A stretch of DNA of 64,000 nucleotides from Neobacillus kokaensis (GTDB taxonomy: Bacteria; Bacillota; Bacilli; Bacillales; Cytobacillaceae), in the NCBI RefSeq assembly GCF_014656545.1, contig NZ_BNDS01000003.1, positions 126,606 through 190,605 on the forward strand. The letters are read 5' to 3'. The position numbers were made by a program, and so were the translations under genes. Of the stretch, positions 57,306 to 64,000 are shown piece by piece; position 1 is the first letter of the stretch, and each line of letters opens with the position of its first letter. The notes under the pieces were generated by a model, which ran no database searches, had not been told where the DNA came from, and saw nothing but the letters and a program-made list of their open reading frames with translations.

Positions 57306-57944
57306 ATGGGAGAGATTCTGACAATGGCGATGCCGAAGGGAAGGATTTTTGAAGAAGCGGTGGTATTGCTTCGTAAAGCAGGCTACAAGCTGCCGCCGGA
57401 ATTTGATGATTCCCGGAAGCTGATTATCGATGTGCCGGAAGAGAATTTGCGGTTTATTTTAGCAAAGCCGATGGATGTTGCTACATATGTAGAGCATGGT
57501 GTCGCTGATGTCGGTATTGCCGGCAAGGATGTTTTATTAGAGGAAGAGCGGGATGTTTACGAGCTTCTCGATTTAAAAATCAGCCATTGCTATTTGGCGG
57601 TTGCCGGGCTGCCAGATACAAAAATGAACGATGTAGCACCAAGGGTCGCAACCAAGTACCCGAATGTGGCCGAAGCCTATTTCCGTGAACAGGGCGAGCA
57701 GGTGGAAATTATTAAATTAAATGGCTCAATCGAACTTGCCCCGTTAATCGGTTTATCCGACAGGATCGTCGACATTGTTTCAACCGGCCGGACGATGAGA
57801 GAAAACGGCCTCGTCGAATATGAAAGAATCGTCGATGTGACATCACGATTAGTTGTTAATCCTGTCAGTTACCGAATCAAGGACGTGCAGATTGACGAGC
57901 TGGTCACAAGGCTTCATAAAGTTGTTTCAATGGGGGAGCTTTAA
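57306..57944 (+). CDS. hisG: ATP phosphoribosyltransferase, short form
   Basis: 212 residues with [12 protein letters not shown] and the PRPP-binding region [15 protein letters not shown]. The absent C-terminal regulatory domain fits the HisZ-dependent form. It catalyses the first step of histidine synthesis. Confidence 0.95.
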   Translation: MGEILTMAMPKGRIFEEAVVLLRKAGYKLPPEFDDSRKLIIDVPEENLRFILAKPMDVATYVEHGVADVGIAGKDVLLEEERDVYELLDLKISHCYLAVAGLPDTKMNDVAPRVATKYPNVAEAYFREQGEQVEIIKLNGSIELAPLIGLSDRIVDIVSTGRTMRENGLVEYERIVDVTSRLVVNPVSYRIKDVQIDELVTRLHKVVSMGEL

Positions 57945-59216
57945 ATGAAAATACTAAAAGTCAATGAACTCATTTCGATAAAACGTTCGGTGGAAGCTGG
58001 AACATCAGAACAGCAGACTGCTGTGAAGGCGATTATCGCTGAAGTTCGCCAGCGGGGCGACGAGGCGGTAAGAGAGCTGACGGAAAAATTTGATCAGGTT
58101 CGATTATCTTCTTTTTCTGCAACGGAACAAGAAATCGAAGAGGCCTATGGCCAGGTTACTGAAGAATTCGTTGCGATTGTCCGTGAAGCAGCAGCAAATA
58201 TCCGCTCTTTCCACGAAAAACAACTCCGACCATCGTGGATGACAACAGAGGAGAACGGAACGATTTTGGGGCAAAAAATTATTCCTTTAGATTCGGTTGG
58301 AGTGTATGTACCAGGAGGAACAGCAGCTTACCCGTCGTCCGTTCTGATGAACGTAGTTCCTGCTAAGGTTGCAGGTGTTAAACGGATAGTTATGGTTTCA
58401 CCGCCTGATCGCCAAGGGAGTTTACCAGCGGCTGTACTCGTGGCTGCGAAGGAAGCCGGTGTAGAAGAAATTTATAAGGTTGGTGGAGCGCAAGCGATTG
58501 CGGCACTTGCCTATGGAACGGAATCGATTGCCTCTGTTGATAAAATAACTGGTCCAGGAAATATTTTTGTCGCTTTGGCTAAGCGTGAGGTATATGGTGA
58601 TGTTGATATTGATATGATTGCTGGTCCAAGCGAGATTGCCATTTTAGCAGATGATACAGCCCGGCCTGATGAAGTTGCTGCTGATTTGCTGTCGCAGGCC
58701 GAGCATGATCCAAGAGCCTGCAGTGTATTGGTTACTCCTTCGATGGCACTTGCGGAAGCAGTTGGGGCAGAGGTTGAAAAGCAGCTGGCCGTGCTGCCGC
58801 GCCGTGAGATTGCTTCTCGTTCCATTGCTGATTACGGGGCTATTTATGTAACGGCTGATTTGGATGAAGCGGTTGAGGTTGTAAACCAGCTGGCACCGGA
58901 GCATCTAGAGGTGATCACAGCCGATGCAATGGAGCTGCTTGGAAAAATCCGCCACGCGGGAGCGATTTTTATCGGAAGGTACAGCTCGGAGCCAGTCGGC
59001 GATTATTTTGCCGGTCCGAACCATGTGCTGCCGACAAATGGCACTGCTCGGTTCTCCAGCCCGCTGAATGTGGACGATTTTCAAAAAAAATCGAGCGTGA
59101 TAGTTTACAGCAAGAATGCTTTTATGGAGAATGCCGGAAAAATTGCCGCATTTGCACGCATGGAAGGACTTGAAGCTCACGCCCGGGCTGTGGAAGCACG
59201 GCTTAAGAATGACTAA
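57945..59216 (+). CDS. hisD: Histidinol dehydrogenase
   Basis: 423 residues with [60 protein letters not shown] and PEHLEV, all typical of HisD. It oxidises histidinol to histidine with two NAD+. It begins directly after the hisG stop. Confidence 0.96.
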   Translation: MKILKVNELISIKRSVEAGTSEQQTAVKAIIAEVRQRGDEAVRELTEKFDQVRLSSFSATEQEIEEAYGQVTEEFVAIVREAAANIRSFHEKQLRPSWMTTEENGTILGQKIIPLDSVGVYVPGGTAAYPSSVLMNVVPAKVAGVKRIVMVSPPDRQGSLPAAVLVAAKEAGVEEIYKVGGAQAIAALAYGTESIASVDKITGPGNIFVALAKREVYGDVDIDMIAGPSEIAILADDTARPDEVAADLLSQAEHDPRACSVLVTPSMALAEAVGAEVEKQLAVLPRREIASRSIADYGAIYVTADLDEAVEVVNQLAPEHLEVITADAMELLGKIRHAGAIFIGRYSSEPVGDYFAGPNHVLPTNGTARFSSPLNVDDFQKKSSVIVYSKNAFMENAGKIAAFARMEGLEAHARAVEARLKND

Positions 59217-59429
59217 TAGATTTGATTTTTTATCATTTGCAAATATCTGCGAGTCCATTTCCAAAACGAAGGATTGACTTTGTTTTGCCAATGAGAGCAG
59301 GTTCCATTGCCCGAAAAGCGGAAAAAATTGCTCACACGGTCAATGCAGGGAATATTTCACTTTAACTAGTCTAGGAAGACATATCAACGTTTTCTATAAA
59401 AATAATTGTATATCAAGGAGAACACCCTC
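59217..59429 (+). other. 213-bp gap in the his operon with an orphan 24-codon frame
   Basis: All other his junctions overlap or nearly touch, apart from 55 bp before hisH. This gap includes ATG 59291 to TAA 59365, reading MRAGSIARKAEKIAHTVNAG then NISL, open further upstream in the same frame (RIDFVLP). No ribosome site is seen. It looks like a gene remnant or insertion scar. Confidence 0.45.
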
Positions 59430-60017
59430 ATGGAAAGAATCGCAAGTATAGATAGAAAAACAAACGAAACCCAAATTAAGCTGGCATTAGAAATAGATGG
59501 CGAGGGCCAATCAAACCTCGAAACTGGCGTCCCTTTCATGACTCATATGCTAGACCTCTTTACAAAGCATGGACAATTCAATTTAACAGTGGATGCCAAT
59601 GGAGATGTCGAGGTGGATGACCATCACACGACCGAAGATATCGGCATTTGCTTAGGACAGGCACTACGTGAAGCGTTAGGGGATAAAAAAGGAATAAAGC
59701 GTTACGGGAATGCCTTTGTTCCAATGGACGAGGCACTTGCACAAGTTGTCGTAGACCTTAGCAATCGCCCTCATCTTGAAATGCGTGCTGAGTTTCCGTC
59801 ACAAAAGGTCGGTACCTTTGATACGGAGCTAGTACATGAATTTCTTTGGAAACTGGCGCTTGAAGCTCGGATGAACCTTCATGTGATTGTCCATTATGGA
59901 AAAAATACTCACCATATGATTGAAGCTGTTTTTAAAGCATTAGGGCGTGCGCTTGACGAAGCAACAACGATTGATCCGCGCATCAAAGGCGTTCCATCGA
60001 CAAAAGGTATGCTTTAA
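59430..60017 (+). CDS. hisB: Imidazoleglycerol-phosphate dehydratase
   Basis: 195 residues with the metal motifs DDHHTTEDI and, near the end, [15 protein letters not shown]. It is the monofunctional form usual in Bacilli. ATG 59430 follows AAGGAG. Confidence 0.96.
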   Translation: MERIASIDRKTNETQIKLALEIDGEGQSNLETGVPFMTHMLDLFTKHGQFNLTVDANGDVEVDDHHTTEDIGICLGQALREALGDKKGIKRYGNAFVPMDEALAQVVVDLSNRPHLEMRAEFPSQKVGTFDTELVHEFLWKLALEARMNLHVIVHYGKNTHHMIEAVFKALGRALDEATTIDPRIKGVPSTKGML

Positions 60018-60072
60018 TACGTTCTTCGTACATGGAACGAAATCACAAAAACTTAGGGCGGTGAATGGCACC

Positions 60073-60702
60073 ATGATAGGAATCGTAGACTACGGCATGG
60101 GGAACTTGTTCAGTGTCAGCAAGGCACTTGAACGACTCAACGCCGATTATTTTATTACTTCAGATAAAAATAAATTGCTGCAAGCAGACGCATTAATCCT
60201 TCCAGGGGTCGGCTCTTTCCGCGATGCGATGGAACTGCTGCCGGCAGAAACGATTAAAGAATTTGCTGCTACAGGTAAGCCTCTGCTCGGCATCTGTCTT
60301 GGCATGCAGCTTCTTTTTGAAAGCAGTGAGGAAAATGGCCATACCAAAGGCTTGGGACTGCTCCAGGGAAGTGTCCGCCGTTTCCCTGGAAAATTAAACG
60401 ACAGCAACTCACCATACAAAGTACCACATATGGGCTGGAACCGGCTTGAGTTTGTTCAACCATCACCGCTTACAGAAAACCTTGTCGAAGATTATGTTTA
60501 TTTCGTTCATTCTTACTTTGTAAATGCGGAAAACTCAAAAGTCACGATTGCAAAAACAAACTATTACGAAGAAGTGGCAGCGGTAGTAGGGAAAGATAAT
60601 ATTTTTGGCATGCAGTTCCATCCAGAAAAAAGCAGCAAGCTTGGGATGGCCCTTTTAGGTAACTTTTTAAAAATAGCTTCAGAAAGGAACGCGGTCCGAT
60701 GA
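60073..60702 (+). CDS. hisH: Imidazole glycerol phosphate synthase, glutaminase subunit
   Basis: 209 residues, class I amidotransferase with nucleophile Cys75 in [10 protein letters not shown] and the His-Glu pair in MQFHPEKS. It feeds ammonia to HisF. ATG 60073 gives the [11 protein letters not shown] start. It overlaps hisA by 4 bases. Confidence 0.96.
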   Translation: MIGIVDYGMGNLFSVSKALERLNADYFITSDKNKLLQADALILPGVGSFRDAMELLPAETIKEFAATGKPLLGICLGMQLLFESSEENGHTKGLGLLQGSVRRFPGKLNDSNSPYKVPHMGWNRLEFVQPSPLTENLVEDYVYFVHSYFVNAENSKVTIAKTNYYEEVAAVVGKDNIFGMQFHPEKSSKLGMALLGNFLKIASERNAVR

Positions 60703-61430
60703 ACTTAACAATTTATCCGGCGATTGATATGCGGGGCGGAAAATGTGTCCGCCTGCTGCAAGGGGATTATGGTAAGGAAACGGTTTATGGGGATTCACCA
60801 TTTGATATGGCTAGTCAATTTGCAAAAGATGGCGCAGAATGGATCCATATGGTCGACCTTGATGGTGCCAAGGACGGCATGCGGGTAAATGACCGTTTTG
60901 TGATTGAGGCGGCAAAGAAACTGCCAAACGTAACTATTCAAATTGGCGGTGGTATTCGCACCGAAGCAGATATTGTTCACTACCTAAACAATCAGGTCGA
61001 GCGCGTAATTATCGGCAGCATCGCCGTTTCTAACCCGGAGTTTGCGATTGAAATGATTAAAAAGTACGGTCCCCAAATTGCGATTGGCATCGATGCGAAG
61101 AATGGTTATGTGGCTACACACGGCTGGCTTGAAACATCAGAGGTGAAGGCGATTGAGCTTGGCAAACGCTTTGCTGATGCTGGGGCAGAGACATTTATTT
61201 TTACAGATATCGCAACCGATGGTATGCTGTCCGGACCGAATATCAAGGCGGTTCAAGAAATGGCTGAAGTTACAGGCAAGAACGTCATTGCCTCAGGCGG
61301 GGTCAGCAGCCTAGATGACCTACAGGCAATCGCGCAAACCCAAACGATCCGCGGTGCGATCGTTGGAAAAGCATTATATGAAAACCGATTCACCTTGATA
61401 GAAGCGTTAAAAGAGGTGAGTTCACAATGA
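60699..61430 (+). CDS. hisA: Phosphoribosylformimino-5-aminoimidazole carboxamide ribotide isomerase
   Basis: 243 residues, TIM barrel with [18 protein letters not shown] and the phosphate-binding [13 protein letters not shown] and [12 protein letters not shown]. The start overlaps the hisH stop. Confidence 0.96.
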   Translation: MNLTIYPAIDMRGGKCVRLLQGDYGKETVYGDSPFDMASQFAKDGAEWIHMVDLDGAKDGMRVNDRFVIEAAKKLPNVTIQIGGGIRTEADIVHYLNNQVERVIIGSIAVSNPEFAIEMIKKYGPQIAIGIDAKNGYVATHGWLETSEVKAIELGKRFADAGAETFIFTDIATDGMLSGPNIKAVQEMAEVTGKNVIASGGVSSLDDLQAIAQTQTIRGAIVGKALYENRFTLIEALKEVSSQ

Positions 61431-62188
61431 CCCTGACCAAACGAATTATCCCCTGCCTGGATGTAAAAGACGGACGAGTTGTTAAAGGGATTCAATTTGT
61501 TCAGCTTCGCGATGCCGGAGATCCTGTGGAATTGGCAAGAGTGTATGATGAGCAGGGTGCAGATGAATTGGTGTTTTTAGATATATCCGCATCAGTGGAA
61601 GGCCGAAAAACAATGGTTGAGGTTGTTAAAGCTGTAGCCTCTGAACTGGCGATTCCATTTACAGTCGGCGGCGGTATTAATTCTCTTGAGGATATGAAAA
61701 AAATTCTTCGTGCCGGTGCTGACAAGGTGTCGTTAAATACTGCAGCGGTACAAAACCCAACATTAATTAAAGAAGGGGCCGATTTCTTCGGTTCGCAGTG
61801 CATAGTAGTCGCAATAGATGCAAAATTTGACCCAGCCGTCAATACATGGCGTGTTTATACTCACGGCGGGCGCAAGCCGACTGATAAACTGGTCATCGAC
61901 TGGGCGAAGGAAGCGATGGAACTTGGCGCCGGGGAAATTTTATTAACAAGCATGGACAGCGACGGCGAAAAAAATGGCTTTGACTTAAATTTGACGAGAG
62001 CGGTCAGCGAAGCGGTTACGATTCCTGTCATTGCCTCAGGCGGCGCCGGAAATGCGGAACATTTTGCTGAGGCCTTCGAAAAAGGAAAAGCAGATGCGGC
62101 CTTAGCTGCTTCGATTTTTCACTATAAAGAAACCTCTGTCCAAGAAGTGAAAGGCTATTTGCATGAAAAGGGAGTGACGGTTCGATGA
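61427..62188 (+). CDS. hisF: Imidazole glycerol phosphate synthase, cyclase subunit
   Basis: 253 residues, TIM barrel with [27 protein letters not shown], and [15 protein letters not shown]. It works with HisH to make imidazole glycerol phosphate and AICAR. It overlaps hisA by 4 bases. Confidence 0.97.
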   Translation: MTLTKRIIPCLDVKDGRVVKGIQFVQLRDAGDPVELARVYDEQGADELVFLDISASVEGRKTMVEVVKAVASELAIPFTVGGGINSLEDMKKILRAGADKVSLNTAAVQNPTLIKEGADFFGSQCIVVAIDAKFDPAVNTWRVYTHGGRKPTDKLVIDWAKEAMELGAGEILLTSMDSDGEKNGFDLNLTRAVSEAVTIPVIASGGAGNAEHFAEAFEKGKADAALAASIFHYKETSVQEVKGYLHEKGVTVR

Positions 62189-62811
62189 GTTCAAACGAAA
62201 TTAAATTTGATGAAAAAGGGCTTGTACCAGCAATTGTCCAGGATGCTGAAACATTAGAAGTATTGACATTAGCTTATATGAATAAGGAATCTCTTGAGAA
62301 AACACAGGAAACCGGTGAGACTTGGTTCTATAGCCGGTCACGCCAAGAATTGTGGCACAAAGGGGAAACAAGCGGCAACACTCAAACTGTCGTCGATATA
62401 AAATATGATTGTGACAAGGATGCGCTGCTTGTCCTCGTAAACCCTAAAGGCCCGGCATGTCACACGGGTGCTGTCAGCTGTTTTACTCAAGGAGTGACGG
62501 AGCGCAAAACAAGCTTAGGAGACTATGAGATTTTACAAACTCTTGAAACGGTCATCCAAAAACGCGAGAAAGAGCGTCCGGAAGGCGCCTATACCACCTA
62601 TCTTTTCGAAAAAGGTGTAGATAAGATTTTGAAAAAAGTCGGCGAAGAATCTTCCGAAGTCATTATCGCAGCGAAAAATCGCAGTCATGAAGAATTGAAG
62701 TGGGAAGCAGCCGACCTCTTGTATCACCTGCAGGTATTGCTGGTAGAACAGGGACTGCCATTTAAAGAAGTATTGAAAACTTTAGAAGAAAGACACAAAG
62801 ACCGGTCTTAA
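62185..62811 (+). CDS. hisI: Bifunctional phosphoribosyl-AMP cyclohydrolase / phosphoribosyl-ATP pyrophosphatase
   Basis: 208 residues. The HisI part (about 1-115) has [22 protein letters not shown] and metal-site cysteines (CDKD..., CHTGAVSCF). The HisE part (about 120-208) has [16 protein letters not shown] and EAADLLYHL. Last gene of the operon. Confidence 0.96.
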   Translation: MSSNEIKFDEKGLVPAIVQDAETLEVLTLAYMNKESLEKTQETGETWFYSRSRQELWHKGETSGNTQTVVDIKYDCDKDALLVLVNPKGPACHTGAVSCFTQGVTERKTSLGDYEILQTLETVIQKREKERPEGAYTTYLFEKGVDKILKKVGEESSEVIIAAKNRSHEELKWEAADLLYHLQVLLVEQGLPFKEVLKTLEERHKDRS

Positions 62812-62835
62812 TTGACTGGTCTTTGTTGTATTTTT
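62797..62835 (+). terminator. Terminator of the his operon
   Basis: AAAGACCGGTC pairs with GACTGGTCTTT (one G-U) around TTAATT; the tail GTTGTATTTTTG is moderately T-rich. Confidence 0.75.
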
Positions 62836-62909
62836 GTGTTGAAAAATAGTCTCGCAGACAATTTCCATCGACACCCAGCCTAAACCCCTTCTCGCATAGC
62901 CATCAAATG

Positions 62910-62918
62910 TGTTATACT
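62910..62918 (+). promoter_or_regulatory. Extended -10 promoter of the yvcD-like gene
   Basis: TGT followed by TATACT, an extended -10; the -35 position (TTCTCG) is poor. Confidence 0.45.
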
Positions 62919-62950
62919 ACATAGGTTATGAAAGGATGATGGAGGACTTC

Positions 62951-64000
62951 ATGAGTAAAGACGCAAAAGCAAGAATGCAAAAGGGGAAAATTGTTTCGTT
63001 TGTACCTACGGGGGAATATTATTTTAAGAAGGGGATCAAGGCATACCATCGACGTGACTTTATAAATGCAAAAAAATATCTGGGACGGGCGCTGCAGCTT
63101 GAGCCGGGTGAACCGATGATTGCATGCCAGTTGGCGATTGTGTCAACAGAACTGGGCGAATTTGAACATTCCAACCGACTCCTACACCTCATCCTTGAAG
63201 ATCTAGATCAAGAAATGGTTGAATGCCACTACTTTTTAGCTAATAATTATGCCCATTTGGGATTTTTTAAAGATGCATACCATCATACAATGCTGTATCT
63301 TCAGCTGGATCCCGATGGTGATTTTACTGAAGATGCTGAGGAGCTGCTTGAGCTGCTAGCATTTGAATCAGAAGAGCTTGAGGATGAGTTATATGGCCAA
63401 GATGACCTGATCATAAAGCAGGAGCAGGCACGCGACTTACTGGAATCTGGCTATTTTCCTAAAGCCATTGAGCTGTTAAAGGAAGTTGTTGAAGAGTATC
63501 CGGAATACTGGTCTGCTTATAACAACTTAGCGCTTGCCTATTTTTACCTAGGTAAAACGGAAAAGGCGGAAGCTATTCTAGATGAGGTGCTGGAACGTAA
63601 TCCGGGAAATCTGCATGCCTTGTGCAATAAGATGGTATTTGCCCACTATCAAGGACGAATTAAATTTGTGAACCAAATGATTGATTCATTGAAAAAAATT
63701 CAGCCGCTTTTAAGTGAACAGCAATTTAAGCTTGGAACTTCATTTGCCTTGGTCGGTGAATATGAGCATGCCTATTTTTGGCTGAGAAAATTATATAAAA
63801 CCGGCTTTGATGGAGATGGTCCATTTTATTATTGGCTTTCCTATGCTGCCTATTATACGGGCCGCGAAAATTTTGCCCAAACCATCTGGAAAAGACTTCT
63901 TGAGATTAATCCGGAAAAGGAAGGCAGTGAACCATGGAAAGCGGAGGATCAGGACCAAGCGAACGGATTTGAAGATATTTCCGGATCCATTTTTCAAAAA
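62951..64000 (+). CDS. yvcD: YvcD-like tetratricopeptide-repeat protein (3' partial)
   Basis: 350 codons to the window edge, no stop reached; B. subtilis YvcD is about 480 residues. TPR-like helix pairs are visible (GIKAYHRRDFINAKKYLGRALQLEPGEP; GYFPKAIELLKEVVEEYPEYWSAYNNLALAYFYLGKTEKAEAILDEVLERNPGN). No signal peptide, so cytoplasmic, probably a scaffold. ATG 62951 follows GGAGGAC. The gene after hisI is yvcD in B. subtilis too. Confidence 0.85.
   Translation, partial: MSKDAKARMQKGKIVSFVPTGEYYFKKGIKAYHRRDFINAKKYLGRALQLEPGEPMIACQLAIVSTELGEFEHSNRLLHLILEDLDQEMVECHYFLANNYAHLGFFKDAYHHTMLYLQLDPDGDFTEDAEELLELLAFESEELEDELYGQDDLIIKQEQARDLLESGYFPKAIELLKEVVEEYPEYWSAYNNLALAYFYLGKTEKAEAILDEVLERNPGNLHALCNKMVFAHYQGRIKFVNQMIDSLKKIQPLLSEQQFKLGTSFALVGEYEHAYFWLRKLYKTGFDGDGPFYYWLSYAAYYTGRENFAQTIWKRLLEINPEKEGSEPWKAEDQDQANGFEDISGSIFQK

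Overview
The window is a Bacillaceae chromosome segment of low to moderate GC. It is most like a Bacillus or Neobacillus-type aerobic spore-former; the genus is inferred from gene order and protein character and was not tested by a search. Its two ends follow the Bacillus subtilis map. The left end (1-4244) carries an M23 peptidase of the FtsEX-activated type, ctpB and minJ. The right end (43954-64000) carries csbA-uvrB-uvrA, a yvlA/yvlB/yvlD-like membrane set, hprK-lgt-yvoD-ppaX-yvoF, the histidine operon hisZGDBHAFI and a yvcD-like TPR gene that runs off the window.

Between minJ and csbA lie about 39 kb that do not follow that backbone and are built from modules. (a) Two large secreted carbohydrate enzymes: a minus-strand GH20 hexosaminidase with discoidin domains and a plus-strand amylopullulanase-type GH13 protein. 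(b) A TetR gene followed by an eight-gene propionyl-CoA to succinyl-CoA operon: two biotin-carrier-like proteins (one without the biotinylation lysine), biotin carboxylase, both methylmalonyl-CoA mutase subunits, the MeaB chaperone, the epimerase and a carboxyltransferase. Three copies of one 20-bp palindrome, exactly 90 bp apart, precede it. (c) A TetR-controlled ABC exporter. (d) A penicillin G acylase close to the B. megaterium enzyme. (e) A respiratory module: ctaG, cydA, cydB and the short cydS. (f) Chromate transport, an unknown membrane-anchored protein and YqjF. (g) A cadmium/zinc resistance block: cadC, cadA, a methyltransferase and a CDF exporter with a His-rich N-terminus. (h) The YhdT/PanF pantothenate symporter pair.

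The most striking observation is in cadA. The reading frame runs unbroken from a GTG overlapping cadC except for one TGA at 37991-37993. That TGA stands exactly where the first Cys of the metal-binding CxxC belongs, and a hairpin with bacterial SECIS-like geometry follows it. It is either a selenocysteine codon in a metal-transporting ATPase or a very recent nonsense mutation.

The intergenic spaces also hold two repeat systems. One is a set of six degenerate arrays kept in about 21-bp phase (two helical turns), downstream of ctpB, minJ, cadA, uvrB, uvrA and yvoF. The other is a dispersed palindromic family with the core GGTGCCTGACACC; one copy supplies the minJ stop codon.
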